A DNA stretch of 64,000 nt, from positions 26,043 through 90,042 of the forward strand of contig NZ_NVXQ01000028.1 of assembly GCF_002733955.1 (NCBI RefSeq), given 5' to 3'. Position 1 is the stretch's first letter. Each line of letters begins with the position of its first letter. The DNA is from Hoeflea sp. (GTDB taxonomy: Bacteria > Pseudomonadota > Alphaproteobacteria > Rhizobiales > Rhizobiaceae). A model generated the notes under the pieces. It was not told the origin of the DNA, did no database searches, and worked only from the letters and a program-made list of their open reading frames with translations. This document shows positions 19,139 to 30,110 of the stretch, piece by piece. The translations under genes and the position numbers were made by a program.

Positions 19139-20023
19139 TCAGGAGCGGACCGCCTTGATGCCCCTGCCGACGATCGCCTCGTCAATGTCTCCGATCGCCC
19201 CCTTGTCCTTTCCGGTATAGGGCAGCCCCTTCAATATCGTCCGGATGACGTTGATCCGGGCGCGGCGCTTGTCGTTCGCCCGCACGACCGTCCACGGCGC
19301 ATGCTCGGTATCGGTCACCTGCAACATCAGGTCGCGGGCCTGGGTGTACTCGTCCCACTTGTTCAGGCTGGCAATGTCCATGGGCGACAGTTTCCAGGCC
19401 TTGAGCTTGCTGTGACGGCGGTCGTGGAATCGTTTGAGCTGCATCTCGCGGCCGATATTGAGCCAGAACTTGAACAGGTGAATGCCAGCCTTCACCGGCA
19501 TGCGTTCGAAATGCGGCGTTTCCTCGAGAAAATGCGCGTGCTGTTCCGGTGTGCAAAACCCCATCACCGGCTCGACGCCGGCGCGGTTGTACCAGGAGCG
19601 GTCAAACATCACGAATTCGCCCGAGGTCGGAAAATGGTCGACATAGCGCTGGTAGTACCATTGCCCGCGCTCGGTCTCGGTCGGTTTCGGCAGCGCCACG
19701 ATGCGCGCCGAGCGCGGGTTCATGTAGGCCCGCGTCGCACCAATCGATCCGCCCTTGCCGGCCGCATCCCGGCCCTCGAACACCGAGATGATCCGGTTGC
19801 CGGTCTCGCCGAGCCAGGTCTGCACCTTGACCAGTTCGATCTGCAGCGCTTCGAGCGTGTCTTCATATTCGTCGCGATCGAGCTTTTTCTTGTACGGATA
19901 GCCATCCGAGGAGAAGTCGTTGTCCTTGACCCAGTCCGGCAGTTTCGGATCGTCGATGTCGAAGACCCGCAGCTTGCCGTTGATCTCAAGCTCGACAGCG
20001 CGGCTGGTTATATCGGTGTCCAT
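19139..20023 (-). CDS. ppk2: Polyphosphate kinase 2
   Basis: Uses polyphosphate to phosphorylate nucleotides (class I PPK2: NDP to NTP). 294 residues. Walker [10 protein letters not shown] at residues 84-92, the R-x-Y lid segment near residue 98, and the Walker B-like [12 protein letters not shown] at about 140-151 are intact, followed by the conserved KFWLNI and [19 protein letters not shown] lies before the ATG. It sits downstream of fumC on the same strand. The nearby Pho operon suggests a role in phosphate storage use, which is inference. Confidence 0.94.
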   Translation of the reverse strand: MDTDITSRAVELEINGKLRVFDIDDPKLPDWVKDNDFSSDGYPYKKKLDRDEYEDTLEALQIELVKVQTWLGETGNRIISVFEGRDAAGKGGSIGATRAYMNPRSARIVALPKPTETERGQWYYQRYVDHFPTSGEFVMFDRSWYNRAGVEPVMGFCTPEQHAHFLEETPHFERMPVKAGIHLFKFWLNIGREMQLKRFHDRRHSKLKAWKLSPMDIASLNKWDEYTQARDLMLQVTDTEHAPWTVVRANDKRRARINVIRTILKGLPYTGKDKGAIGDIDEAIVGRGIKAVRS

Positions 20024-20080
20024 CTTCTTTTCCTCTGGATACTGGCTTCATGCAGGAGAACGCCATCTGGCCGGGATGGT

Positions 20081-21472
20081 TCAACCCGGATGGGTCATGT
20101 CCTCCGGACGGACAATACGGTCGTAATCCTCGGCTGTCACGAGGCCGGTTTTCAGGGCTTCCTCGCGCAGCGTGGTGCCGTTCATATGCGCCTTCTTGGC
20201 AATCGTTGCCGCGTTGTCGTAGCCGATGGTCGGCGCAAGCGCTGTCACCAGCATCAGCGAGCGGTCAAGCGCCGCCTTGATGTTGTCCTCGCGGGCCTCG
20301 ATGCCCGTGACGCAATTGTCGGTGAACGAAATCGACGCATCGGCGAGCAACTGCACCGACTGCAGGAAATTGTAGGCCATCACCGGGTTGTAGACATTGA
20401 GTTCGAAATGGCCCTGGCTGCCGGCGAAACCCAGCGCGGCATTGTTGCCGAACACCTGCACGCAGACCTGCGTCATCGCCTCGCACTGGGTCGGATTGAC
20501 CTTGCCCGGCATGATCGACGAGCCAGGCTCGTTTTCCGGCAGCGCCAGTTCGCCCAGCCCCGAACGCGGACCGGAGCCGAGGAAACGGATGTCGTTGGCG
20601 ATCTTGAACAGTGCGGCAGCCGCCGAATTGATGGCGCCATGCGAAAACACCATCGCGTCATGCGCTGCCAGCGCTTCGAACTTGTTCGGTGCGGTGACAA
20701 ATGGCAATTCGGTGATGCCGGCGACACGCTCGGCCACCTTTTCAGCAAAGCCAACCGGCGCGTTCAGTCCGGTGCCGACCGCCGTGCCGCCCTGCGCCAG
20801 TTCATAAAGGCCGGGCAGGGTCGCTTCGATCCGCTTGATAGAGGAGGCAACCTGTGCTGAGTAGCCGCCGAATTCCTGTCCGAGCGTCAGCGGCGTGGCG
20901 TCCTGGGTGTGGGTCCGCCCGATCTTGATGATGTGGGCAAAGGATTTCGCCTTGCTGTCGAGCGCCGCATGCAGGTGCTTCAGCGCCGGCAGCAGGACGC
21001 GAACGATCTGCTCGGCGCAGGCAATGTGCATTGCCGTCGGGTAGGTGTCGTTGGAAGACTGGCTCATGTTGACATGGTCATTGGGATGGACCGGTTTCTT
21101 CGACCCCATTTCCCCGCCCATCATCTCGATGGCGCGGTTGGAAATCACCTCGTTGGCATTCATGTTCGACTGGGTACCTGACCCGGTTTGCCAGACCACC
21201 AGCGGGAAATGCCCATCAAGTTTGCCGTCGATCACTTCCTGCGCGGCGGCCACGATGGCGGCGCCGATCTCCGGATCGAGGCGCTCGAGCTCCATGTTGG
21301 TTTCCGCAGCGGCACGCTTGACGATGCCCAGAGCCCGCACGATCGAGAGCGGCTGCTTCTCCCAGCCGATCTTGAAATTTCCCAGCGAGCGCTGGGCCTG
21401 TGCGCCCCAATATTTATCAGAAGCCACTTCAATCGGGCCAAAGCTGTCGGTTTCTGTGCGTATCTCGGACAT
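20081..21472 (-). CDS. fumC: Class II fumarate hydratase
   Basis: Hydrates fumarate to L-malate in the TCA cycle. 463 residues. [30 protein letters not shown], the active-site [16 protein letters not shown] and the lyase signature [11 protein letters not shown] are all present. The start ATG 21472 ([12 protein letters not shown]) has AAAGGTG upstream; the frame stays open to 21535 but the extra 21 residues lack homology and a ribosome site. Aspartase is excluded by the overall FumC-type N-terminus. Divergent from phoR. Confidence 0.96.
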   Translation of the reverse strand: MSEIRTETDSFGPIEVASDKYWGAQAQRSLGNFKIGWEKQPLSIVRALGIVKRAAAETNMELERLDPEIGAAIVAAAQEVIDGKLDGHFPLVVWQTGSGTQSNMNANEVISNRAIEMMGGEMGSKKPVHPNDHVNMSQSSNDTYPTAMHIACAEQIVRVLLPALKHLHAALDSKAKSFAHIIKIGRTHTQDATPLTLGQEFGGYSAQVASSIKRIEATLPGLYELAQGGTAVGTGLNAPVGFAEKVAERVAGITELPFVTAPNKFEALAAHDAMVFSHGAINSAAAALFKIANDIRFLGSGPRSGLGELALPENEPGSSIMPGKVNPTQCEAMTQVCVQVFGNNAALGFAGSQGHFELNVYNPVMAYNFLQSVQLLADASISFTDNCVTGIEAREDNIKAALDRSLMLVTALAPTIGYDNAATIAKKAHMNGTTLREEALKTGLVTAEDYDRIVRPEDMTHPG

Positions 21473-21614
21473 CAAGGTCACCTTTATGCGTTCAAATGCG
21501 TCTCGGGCCGGGCGGCTTGCCACGGGAATGGCCACACCGTCATTGTGATTTCAAGTTGTACAGGTAAACAAGTAGCACGAACTTTATTGTTGCAATGCCG
21601 GAGTGGGCAAACAC

Positions 21615-22922
21615 ATGGTCGACAACCCTCAGGACACGCCCGTTGGCGAAGAGGCCCCCGGAACCGGACTGGCTGCGCGGCTCAGACCCCATGCCGGGCC
21701 GCTGGCTGTCGGAGCCGTGATGGCGCTGGCCTCGGTGCCCGCAGGCCTTGAGCCCTGGCAATCCATCTTCGGCTATGGGCTGTTTACGGCGGGTTTGCTG
21801 CTCTGGCCATCGGGCAGGGCAGTGGCCCGGGCAGGAGCCGAGAGCAGGGCGGCCCAGGTGTCAGCGAAAGATTTTTCGGTGATTGAGGCGCTCGACATGC
21901 CAACGGTCATTTTTGACCAAGACACCCAGGTTGTCCGCCAGAATGCTGCCGCGCGGACGCTTATCGGCGCCTATCCCGAGCGTGCATCGCTCTCGGCCCG
22001 AATCAGGTCGCCGGTCATTCTTGATCTTGTGGCGCGGGTTGTGGCCCGCGGTTTGACCGAAAGCGTGGAATATACGGAGCGAGTTCCCTCCGAGCGATGG
22101 CACGAGGTCCGGGTTGCCTTGATTGCAAATGGCTCGCCGTCTGACAACCGGTTGTTCGTGCTGACATTCAGGGATCTGACCGAAGCCCGGCGCATGGACC
22201 GGATGCGCACCGATTTTGTCGCCAATGCCAGCCATGAGCTCAGAACGCCGCTGGCGTCCCTGATGGGTTTCATCGAGACCATGCAGGGCCCGGCGCGCAA
22301 TGATGAGGCCGCTCAGACCCGGTTCTTCGGCATCATGCTCGAGCAGGCGCAGCGCATGGCCCGGCTGATCGACGACCTGTTGTCGCTGTCGCGCCTTGAG
22401 ATGCGGGCCCATGTAGCGCCCGACGGCGAGGTGGACCTTGGCGGCACCGTTGCCCACGTGGTCGATACGCTTAAACCGATGGCCGATGATCTTGGCGTCG
22501 CCATTGAACTGGACCTGCCGCAAGACCCGATCACGGTCACCGGCGATGTCGATGAGCTCATCCAGGTGTTTTCCAACCTGATCGAGAACGCCTGTAAATA
22601 CGGCCAGACCGGCAAGCGTGTGAAGATCATCGTTGCCAGCACCGATGAAGCAGGTTCCCATGTCACGATCCAGGATTTCGGTCCGGGCATCGCCAAGGAA
22701 CATGTGCCGCGTCTGACCGAGCGATTTTACCGCGTGGATGTCGAAACCAGCCGGGCCAAAAAGGGCACCGGTCTGGGCCTGGCGATCGTCAAGCACATCC
22801 TCGCCCGGCACCGCGCGCGGCTTGTCGTTCGCTCCACGCCGGGCGAAGGATCGGCCTTCACTGTCAAATTCAGCCAGTCTGGCCCAGGCAAGTTGTCGTC
22901 ATCTTCAGAATTATACGAGTAA
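21615..22922 (+). CDS. phoR: Phosphate regulon sensor histidine kinase
   Basis: Senses phosphate status through the Pst system and phosphorylates PhoB. About 435 residues. Two hydrophobic segments lie near the N-terminus (LAVGAVMALASVPAG; IFGYGLFTAGLLLWP), then a PAS-like domain, the dimerisation box ANASHELRTPLASL with the phospho-His, and N (NLIENACKYG), G1 (DFGPGI) and G2 (KGTGLGLAIVKHI) ATP boxes. ATG 21615 is preferred; a GTG at 21603 is in frame. The next gene is pstS, with a Pho box between them. Confidence 0.93.
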   Translation: MVDNPQDTPVGEEAPGTGLAARLRPHAGPLAVGAVMALASVPAGLEPWQSIFGYGLFTAGLLLWPSGRAVARAGAESRAAQVSAKDFSVIEALDMPTVIFDQDTQVVRQNAAARTLIGAYPERASLSARIRSPVILDLVARVVARGLTESVEYTERVPSERWHEVRVALIANGSPSDNRLFVLTFRDLTEARRMDRMRTDFVANASHELRTPLASLMGFIETMQGPARNDEAAQTRFFGIMLEQAQRMARLIDDLLSLSRLEMRAHVAPDGEVDLGGTVAHVVDTLKPMADDLGVAIELDLPQDPITVTGDVDELIQVFSNLIENACKYGQTGKRVKIIVASTDEAGSHVTIQDFGPGIAKEHVPRLTERFYRVDVETSRAKKGTGLGLAIVKHILARHRARLVVRSTPGEGSAFTVKFSQSGPGKLSSSSELYE

Positions 22923-22939
22923 AAACAATAACATGAAAT

Positions 22940-22972
22940 GTCATAAAACAGTGACGTAATTGTCATAAAACG
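22940..22972 (+). promoter_or_regulatory. Tandem Pho box before pstS
   Basis: Three consecutive 11-bp units run to 96 bp before the pstS start: TGTCATAAAAC, AGTGACGTAAT and TGTCATAAAAC. The outer two are identical and 22 bp apart, two helical turns, the spacing of PhoB dimer sites (each unit of the classical box is 11 bp). The middle unit is a weaker match. Confidence 0.8.
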
Positions 22973-23067
22973 GAATCCCGAAGGGCCTAGAAAAGGCCAG
23001 CCTCAGATGGCTGACAAGCGGTTCTGCAACAGAGCCACGCCACTTTTACCCACGACGGGAGATTCTC

Positions 23068-24096
23068 ATGAACGCACTCAAATTTGCCGCTGCCGCACTT
23101 GTGGCCTCCACGGCCTTCGCCGGCACCGCTATTGCCCGCGACCAGATCCAGATCGCCGGTTCCTCCACGGTCCTGCCTTACGCTTCGATCGTTGCCGAAG
23201 CTTTCGGTGAAAACTTCAGCTTCCCCACACCGGTTGTCGAATCCGGTGGTTCGGGTGCAGGCCGCAAGAAGCTGTGTGAAGGCGTTGGTGAGAACACCAT
23301 CGACATTGCCAACTCCTCTTCGCGCATCAAGCAGTCCGATATCGATCTCTGCGCCTCCAACGGCGTTGCTGAAATTCAGGAAGTTCGCATCGGCTATGAC
23401 GGCATCGTCTTCGCCTCCGACATCAATGGCGAAAGCTTCGCCTTCACACCTGCCGACTGGTACAATGCCCTGGCCGCCAAGGTCGTGAAGGACGGCGCTC
23501 TGGTCGACAACACCGCCAAGACCTGGGCCGACGTCAACCCGGATCTGCCGGCACAGGACATCCTCGCCTTCATCCCCGGCACCAAGCACGGCACCCGCGA
23601 AGTCTTCGACGTGAAGGTTCTGGAAGCTGGTTGTGAAGCAACTGGTGCCGAAGAAGCCTTCAAGGCTGCCGGCGACGAAAAGGCCAAGGGCTGCACCGCG
23701 CTTCGCACCGACGGCGCATCGGTCGATATCGATGGCGACTACACAGAAACGCTGGCCCGCATCGACGCCAACAAGAACGCAATCGGCGTCTTCGGTCTGT
23801 CGTTCTACGAGAACAACACCGACAAGCTGCAGGTTGCCACCATGTCCGGCGTCAACCCGTCGACCGAAACCATCGCTTCCGGCGAGTATCCGGTTTCGCG
23901 TCCGCTCTACTTCTACGTCAAGAACGCACATCTGGGCGTGATCCCTGGCCTGCAGGAATACATCGAGTTCTTCGTCTCCGACGAAATTGCTGGTCCTGAC
24001 GGCCCGCTGGCTGCCTACGGCCTGGTTTCCGATCCGGAACTCGCCAAGACCCAGGAAATGGTGGCCAGCCGCACACCAATGGGTCCGCTGAACTGA
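23068..24096 (+). CDS. pstS: Phosphate ABC transporter, substrate-binding protein
   Basis: Periplasmic phosphate-binding protein of the high-affinity Pst importer. 342 residues with a Sec signal peptide cleaved about AIA-RDQ (residue 23). Phosphate ligand segments are visible: AGSSTVLPYA, ESGGSGAGRKKLCEG and IDIANSSSRIK. GGGAG precedes the ATG. First gene after the Pho box and probably the most strongly expressed; a stable hairpin separates it from pstC. Confidence 0.95.
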   Translation: MNALKFAAAALVASTAFAGTAIARDQIQIAGSSTVLPYASIVAEAFGENFSFPTPVVESGGSGAGRKKLCEGVGENTIDIANSSSRIKQSDIDLCASNGVAEIQEVRIGYDGIVFASDINGESFAFTPADWYNALAAKVVKDGALVDNTAKTWADVNPDLPAQDILAFIPGTKHGTREVFDVKVLEAGCEATGAEEAFKAAGDEKAKGCTALRTDGASVDIDGDYTETLARIDANKNAIGVFGLSFYENNTDKLQVATMSGVNPSTETIASGEYPVSRPLYFYVKNAHLGVIPGLQEYIEFFVSDEIAGPDGPLAAYGLVSDPELAKTQEMVASRTPMGPLN

Positions 24097-24111
24097 TCAG
24101 TTCGTTGATCA

Positions 24112-24137
24112 AGGGGCGGTGCGCAAGCGCCGCCCTT
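24112..24137 (+). terminator. GCAA-tetraloop hairpin between pstS and pstC
   Basis: GGGCGG-TGC and GCG-CCGCCC form a 9-bp stem, including one U-G pair, capped by GCAA, a GNRA tetraloop. Only two T residues follow, so it is likely a partial terminator or 3'-stabilising element that raises pstS mRNA over pstCAB. Confidence 0.55.
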
Positions 24138-24162
24138 CCTCGGAAAACAGGGCGAATGTGAC

Positions 24163-25623
24163 ATGACTCCCAGTGCCATCATACTCATCGTGCTCGGGCT
24201 GGCGGCAATCGGCTACTTTCTCGGCCGGCAGCGCGCACTGAAAACGGCACAGCGGGATGGCGTGAAGCTCCATTCGCTGTCTGGATATCACGGCCAGTCG
24301 GTTGCCCTGTTCGTAGCCGTTCCGGCGCTGTTCTTGCTGGCAGCGTGGCTGTTCCTGCAGCCTGTGCTGATAGAGAACAGCATCAGCGGCAAGATCCCTG
24401 AAAGCGCGATTCCCGAAGGCGGGGCCAAGAGCCTTGTCATGTTCGATGTCCGGCGGATTGCCGACGGGCTGAACCAGATCATCGCCAGCGGCGATTCCTC
24501 GGAAGCCGACCTCACCGACATGCGCGCTGATGTCACCGATGTGCGCTCGCGGCTCGCCGAAGTTGGTGTGGCGCTCGGATCCGACGTGTCGCCGGTCGTT
24601 TTTCAGGCGGCAAAGGAATATCGCAATATCGATCTTGTCGCCTCATACCTTCGCAATATTGCGGTGCTTGTGGTCGCCCTTGGCTTCGGCATCTGGGCCT
24701 TGCGACGGATCCAGCCAAAATTGCGCGCCCGCAATATCAGCGAGACCTTCATCAAGGCCCTGTTGATGGGCTCATCCCTGGTCGCAATCTTGACCACGGT
24801 CGGCATCGTCGGCTCGCTGCTGTTTGAATCGATCTCCTTCTTCAAGATGTATCCGGCGGAAGAGTTCTTTCTCTCGACCACCTGGAACCCGCAGTTCCGT
24901 GGCGGGTCCGAACTCGGCTTTCTGCCGCTGCTCTGGGGAACGCTCTATGTTTCCTTCGTGGCGCTTGCATTGGCCGTACCGCTGGGACTGATGATCGCCA
25001 TCTATCTTGCCGAATATGCCGGCAGCAGGCTGCGCGGTTTTGCCAAGCCCGCCATTGAGGTTCTGGCCGGCATCCCAACCATTGTTTACGGTCTTTTTGC
25101 ACTGATGACGGTGGGTCCGTTCCTGCGTGACTGGATTGCTCAGCCGCTGGGTATCGGCAGCTCTTCCTCCTCTGTCATGACGGCCGGACTGGTCATGGGC
25201 ATCATGCTGATCCCGTTCATCTCGTCCCTGTCCGATGACATCATCAATTCCGTGCCGCAGACCATGCGCGACGGCTCCTACGGGCTCGGCGCCACAAAGT
25301 CGGAAACCATCAAGCAGGTCATCCTGCCTGCTGCGCTCCCGGGGATTGTCGGTGCCTTCCTGCTCGCAGCCAGCCGCGCCATTGGCGAAACCATGATCGT
25401 GGTCATGGGCGCCGGTGCCTCCGCACGGCTTGATCTGAACCCGTTCGAAGCCATGACGACGATCACCGTCAAGATCGTCAGCCAGCTCACGGGCGATACC
25501 GAGTTTGCCAGCCCGGAAACACTGGTGGCCTTCGCGCTAGGCCTGACGCTGTTTGTTTTCACCCTTAGCCTGAACATTCTGGCGCTGTACATCGTGCGCA
25601 AATATCGGGAGCAGTACGAATGA
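24163..25623 (+). CDS. pstC: Phosphate ABC transporter permease PstC
   Basis: Inner-membrane half of the phosphate channel. 486 residues, longer than E. coli PstC (about 319) because of an N-terminal extension with two hydrophobic segments and a periplasmic loop (about residues 70-165) that is usual in alphaproteobacteria. The permease core begins near residue 205. The EAA-type loop reads MRDGSYGLGATKSETIKQVILPAALPG. The stop overlaps the pstA start by 4 bp. Confidence 0.94.
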   Translation: MTPSAIILIVLGLAAIGYFLGRQRALKTAQRDGVKLHSLSGYHGQSVALFVAVPALFLLAAWLFLQPVLIENSISGKIPESAIPEGGAKSLVMFDVRRIADGLNQIIASGDSSEADLTDMRADVTDVRSRLAEVGVALGSDVSPVVFQAAKEYRNIDLVASYLRNIAVLVVALGFGIWALRRIQPKLRARNISETFIKALLMGSSLVAILTTVGIVGSLLFESISFFKMYPAEEFFLSTTWNPQFRGGSELGFLPLLWGTLYVSFVALALAVPLGLMIAIYLAEYAGSRLRGFAKPAIEVLAGIPTIVYGLFALMTVGPFLRDWIAQPLGIGSSSSSVMTAGLVMGIMLIPFISSLSDDIINSVPQTMRDGSYGLGATKSETIKQVILPAALPGIVGAFLLAASRAIGETMIVVMGAGASARLDLNPFEAMTTITVKIVSQLTGDTEFASPETLVAFALGLTLFVFTLSLNILALYIVRKYREQYE

Positions 25624-26978
25624 CCGACACCACCGCCGATACCGCCACGGCAGCCGGCCACCCGAAAGCCGGTTCGCTGTACCAGGTCAGCGAGCGTACC
25701 CGCAGGCGTCACGCAGCCGAGCAACGCTTCCGGATGATGGGCCTGGCCGCCGTCACGTTCAGCATCCTGGCGCTGCTGGGCCTGATGACGTCGATCCTGT
25801 CCAATGGCCTGTCGTCGTTCCATCAGACCTATGTGACGATGGAGGTATTTCTTGACCCGGCAAAGCTCGACAAGAAGGGCAATCGCAATCCGGAGGATAT
25901 CGCCAAGATCACCACCTTCACCATCCAGCCGCTGATCCAGGCAGCTCTTGCAGAGACGATGGAAGCACGCGGTATTGCGGTCGAAGGTGTAAACGCCAAG
26001 AAGGCAGTGGAGCTCATCTCCAAGGAAGCGCCGGCCCAGCTGCGCCACTTCGTTCTCGACAACCCGGAGGTCATCGGCCAGTCAGTGACGTTTGATCTGC
26101 TGGCCTCGGGCCGCATCGATGGCTACTACAAGGGCCGGGTCTCGATGGAATCCGCAGCACTCGACCGCAACATCTCGCCCGAGCAACTGGTGCTGGCCGA
26201 TCAGCTGAAAGCAGCCGGTATCCTCGAATCGAGGTTCAACTGGTCGTTCTTCACAGCGCCTGACGCCTCCGACACCCGTCCAGAAGCCGCTGGTCTCGGC
26301 GTCGCCATACTCGGTTCCGCCTACATGATGCTGATCGTGCTGGTGCTGGCGTTGCCGATCGGGGTCGCCGCTTCGATCTATCTCGAGGAGTTTGCGCCGC
26401 AAAACCGCTGGACCGACATGATTGAAGTCAACATCGCCAACCTGGCCGCGGTTCCTTCCATCGTGTTCGGCATCCTCGGTCTGGCTATCTTCATCAATTT
26501 CGTCGGCCTGCCGCAGTCTGCGCCCATCGTCGGGGGTCTCGTGCTTACGCTGATGACGTTGCCGACCATCATCATCGCCACCCGCGCGGCGCTGAAAGCG
26601 GTACCGCCCTCGATCAACGATGCGGCACTGGGGATCGGAGCGTCGAAGATGCAGGCGATCTTTCACCATGTGCTGCCGCTGGCGGCGCCGGGTATCCTGA
26701 CCGGCACGATCATCGGATTGGCCCAGGCCCTGGGTGAAACCGCGCCGCTGCTGCTGATCGGAATGGTGGCCTTCGTGCGCGAATATCCCGGCGCACCGCC
26801 GGAGGGCTTTTTCGATCCTGCCTCGGCTCTGCCGGTTCAGGTCTACAACTGGACCCAGCGTGGTGACCCGGCCTTTTTCGAGCGGGCGTCGGGAGCGATC
26901 ATCGTGCTCCTGGTCTTCCTGGTGATCATGAATGCCGTCGCCATCCTGCTGCGCCGCCGCTTCGAACGCCGCTGGTAG
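25620..26978 (+). CDS. pstA: Phosphate ABC transporter permease PstA
   Basis: Second membrane subunit of the Pst importer. 452 residues: an N-terminal extension (about residues 1-220, DUF3333-like, with one membrane segment near residue 45 and a large periplasmic loop) and a C-terminal permease core with five hydrophobic segments. EAA-type loop: [28 protein letters not shown]. The ATG overlaps the pstC stop (ATGA). Confidence 0.94.
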   Translation: MTDTTADTATAAGHPKAGSLYQVSERTRRRHAAEQRFRMMGLAAVTFSILALLGLMTSILSNGLSSFHQTYVTMEVFLDPAKLDKKGNRNPEDIAKITTFTIQPLIQAALAETMEARGIAVEGVNAKKAVELISKEAPAQLRHFVLDNPEVIGQSVTFDLLASGRIDGYYKGRVSMESAALDRNISPEQLVLADQLKAAGILESRFNWSFFTAPDASDTRPEAAGLGVAILGSAYMMLIVLVLALPIGVAASIYLEEFAPQNRWTDMIEVNIANLAAVPSIVFGILGLAIFINFVGLPQSAPIVGGLVLTLMTLPTIIIATRAALKAVPPSINDAALGIGASKMQAIFHHVLPLAAPGILTGTIIGLAQALGETAPLLLIGMVAFVREYPGAPPEGFFDPASALPVQVYNWTQRGDPAFFERASGAIIVLLVFLVIMNAVAILLRRRFERRW

Positions 26979-27043
26979 GCCCTGTGCCGCCTTTGAAACA
27001 ACCAAGCCCTGAGTATACTGAAATTGTTGAAGGGAAGACGGAG

Positions 27044-27859
<816 letters not shown>

Positions 27860-27905
27860 TTTGACCGATTTCCGCATCACGTATTCAGGATAGAAAGATC
27901 AGATC

Positions 27906-28628
27906 ATGCCCGAAGCTCATACCGTCAGCTCCTATGATGACGAACTCCGTTTCCTCGTGCGGCGCCTGTCGGAAATGGGCGGCATCGCCGAGCGCATGGT
28001 TGCCGATGCTGTGGCAGCCCTGGTCAACGCCGATACGGCTTCTGCCCAGCGTGTCATCTCAGAGGACCTGCTGCTCGACGCCGGCGAGCGTGAAATCTAC
28101 GACAAGGCGGTCCTGGTGATCGCAAAACGTCAGCCGATGGCCTCGGACCTGCGCGAGATCATCGGTTCCATCCGCATCGCCTCTGACCTGGAACGCGTCG
28201 GCGACCTTGGCAAGAACATCGCCAAGCGGGTGATTGCGGTTCACACCATGGCTCAGCCGCGCAAGCTTGTGCGCGGTCTCGAGCACCTAGCCGAACTGGC
28301 GCTGACCCAGCTCAAGGAAGTGCTCGACGCTTTTGCCACGCGTTCGCCGCATCTGGCCAATTCCATTCGCGAGCGCGACGAGGAGATCGACGCGATCTAC
28401 ACCTCGCTGTTCCGCGAATTGCTGACCTACATGATGGAAGACCCGCGCAACATCACCGCCTGCACCCATCTGCTGTTCTGCGCCAAGAACATCGAGCGCA
28501 TCGGCGACCACGCCACCAACATCGCCGAGACGGTCTATTATGTTGCCACCGGCGAGCAATTGTCGGCGGATCGTCCCAAGGACGATGACACCGCCAGCAT
28601 GGTCGCACCCGAGCCGGGTGCGGACTGA
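27906..28628 (+). CDS. phoU: Phosphate signalling regulator
   Basis: Cytoplasmic helical-bundle protein that couples Pst transport to PhoR and represses the Pho regulon when phosphate is plentiful. 240 residues. Two PhoU repeats are seen, each with the E/DxxxD metal-site pattern: ASDLRE(I)IGSIRIASDLERVGDLGKNIAKR near residues 78-106 and CAKNIERIGDHATNIAE near 193-209. Ends with an acidic tail. phoB starts 23 bp downstream. Confidence 0.95.
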   Translation: MPEAHTVSSYDDELRFLVRRLSEMGGIAERMVADAVAALVNADTASAQRVISEDLLLDAGEREIYDKAVLVIAKRQPMASDLREIIGSIRIASDLERVGDLGKNIAKRVIAVHTMAQPRKLVRGLEHLAELALTQLKEVLDAFATRSPHLANSIRERDEEIDAIYTSLFRELLTYMMEDPRNITACTHLLFCAKNIERIGDHATNIAETVYYVATGEQLSADRPKDDDTASMVAPEPGAD

Positions 28629-28651
28629 GACTTGTACGGAGTGCATGCAAG

Positions 28652-29341
28652 ATGGCGATGAATCCACGTATTACAGTGGTTGAAGACGAGGAAGCGCTTT
28701 CGGTCCTGCTTCGCTACAACCTCGAAGCCGAAGGTTATGAAGTCGACACCGTGCTGCGCGGTGATGAGGCGGAGATCAGGTTGCAGGAGCGGGTTCCCGA
28801 CCTGCTGATCCTCGACTGGATGCTTCCGGGTATCTCCGGGATCGAGCTGTGCCGCCGTTTGCGCGCCAGGGCCGAGACCGAGCGTTTGCCGATCATCATG
28901 CTCACAGCGCGTGGCGAGGAAAGTGAACGTATCCGCGGGTTGGCCACCGGTGCCGACGATTATGTCGTCAAACCTTTTTCGACGCCGGAATTGCTCGCCC
29001 GCGTCAGGGCCATGCTGCGCCGGGCACGGCCGGAGGTCATTTCCAGCCAGCTCAAGGTCGGCGATATCGAACTTGATCGCGAAACCCACCGCGTCCGGCG
29101 GCGTGGCCGCGACATCAAGCTTGGTCCGACCGAATTCCGCCTGCTCGAATATCTGATGAGTTCACCCGGCCGGGTCTATTCCCGTGCGCAATTGCTCGAT
29201 GGTGTCTGGGGTCACGATGTCTATGTCGATGAACGGACCGTCGATGTGCATGTCGGCCGGCTGCGCAAGGCGGTCAATCTGTCCGGCATGCGTGATACCA
29301 TCCGCACGGTTCGTGGCGCCGGCTATTCGATCGAGGCTTGA
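28652..29341 (+). CDS. phoB: Phosphate regulon response regulator (OmpR family)
   Basis: DNA-binding regulator that activates Pho-box promoters, including the one before pstS, when phosphorylated by PhoR. 229 residues. The receiver domain has the acidic pair VEDEE near residue 11, phospho-Asp 55 in LILDWMLPG, the Thr in MLTARGEE and Lys in DDYVVKPFS. The C-terminal winged helix ends with VDVHVGRLRKAV and TVRGAGYSIEA. GGAG lies about 10 nt before the ATG. Last gene of the Pho block; a strong terminator follows. Confidence 0.96.
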   Translation: MAMNPRITVVEDEEALSVLLRYNLEAEGYEVDTVLRGDEAEIRLQERVPDLLILDWMLPGISGIELCRRLRARAETERLPIIMLTARGEESERIRGLATGADDYVVKPFSTPELLARVRAMLRRARPEVISSQLKVGDIELDRETHRVRRRGRDIKLGPTEFRLLEYLMSSPGRVYSRAQLLDGVWGHDVYVDERTVDVHVGRLRKAVNLSGMRDTIRTVRGAGYSIEA

Positions 29342-29385
29342 TCCAAGACCTCAATCGGCACGCCGACAGGCAGATGCAGACACGA

Positions 29386-29414
29386 AAAAGCCCGGGCGAC
29401 AAACCCGGGCTTTT
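29386..29414. terminator. Bidirectional rho-independent terminator between phoB and gcrA
   Basis: AAAAGCCCGGG and CCCGGGCTTTT form an 11-bp stem around a 7-nt loop. The A and T ends serve as U-tracts for both directions. It lies 45 bp after phoB and 22 bp after the convergent gcrA stop. Confidence 0.85.
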
Positions 29415-29435
29415 GCATTCAGGGCAGGCTGTGCT

Positions 29436-29963
29436 TCAGCGGGCGCGCTTGCGCTCGCTGGATGGCTGGAATGCCAGCTTGGCATGATAGCCGCAGTAGG
29501 GCGACGCATCGCCTGAATCATTGCCGCAGAAGTGGAAGTCATCCTGCAGGGGATCGCCAACCGGCCATTTGCATGTCCGCTCGGAAAGTTCCACCAGTGT
29601 CAGCCGGCGTGAGATCGGCACCACCACATCGTCCACCGGGCGTGTATCGATCTCTTCCGATGCAACAACATCCAGATCCTGCTTCAAAGCGGCGCCGCCG
29701 CTTGAGCGGCCGACCGGGCGCGATGTCTGGCTTTGCGTCGTGCGGCCTGCATAGTTCGGCGCACGCGGTGCAGCAGTGGTGCGCTTGGTGCGTACCGACG
29801 CCTGACCGCCGCTCTTGGCGCGGCCCGGAAGGTTGAGCCGGTGCACCTTGCCGATCACGGCATTGCGGCTCACGCCGCCCAGTTGTGCCGCAATCTGGCT
29901 CGCGCTGAGCCCGTCCGCCCAGAGTTTCTTGAGTCTTTCGACCCGTTCATCAGTCCAGTTCAT
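29436..29963 (-). CDS. gcrA: GcrA-family cell cycle regulator
   Basis: A sigma70-associated transcription factor that, in alphaproteobacteria, acts at promoters carrying CcrM-methylated GANTC sites. 175 residues. The N-terminus MNWTDERVERLKKLW with ASQIAAQLGGVSRNAVIGKVHRLNL is the DNA-binding GcrA signature; a variable basic linker follows, then the C-terminal RNA-polymerase-binding part with CKWPVGDP and FCGN...PYCGYHAKLAF. Start ATG 29963 has GGGAG upstream. Its own upstream region holds a dense GANTC cluster. Confidence 0.95.
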   Translation of the reverse strand: MNWTDERVERLKKLWADGLSASQIAAQLGGVSRNAVIGKVHRLNLPGRAKSGGQASVRTKRTTAAPRAPNYAGRTTQSQTSRPVGRSSGGAALKQDLDVVASEEIDTRPVDDVVVPISRRLTLVELSERTCKWPVGDPLQDDFHFCGNDSGDASPYCGYHAKLAFQPSSERKRAR

Positions 29964-30110
29964 AAAATGCTCTCCCTGTATCCCGTATTTCGGGATGGCA
30001 GAATCCCTCACCGTCGCCCCGGATGACCGGAGCTTGAAAACTCGGTTTCAGTGAGGTGAATAGTGTCCGCCGCGAACCTCTATTTCATGATCTCAACTTA
30101 GTGGTCGGCA

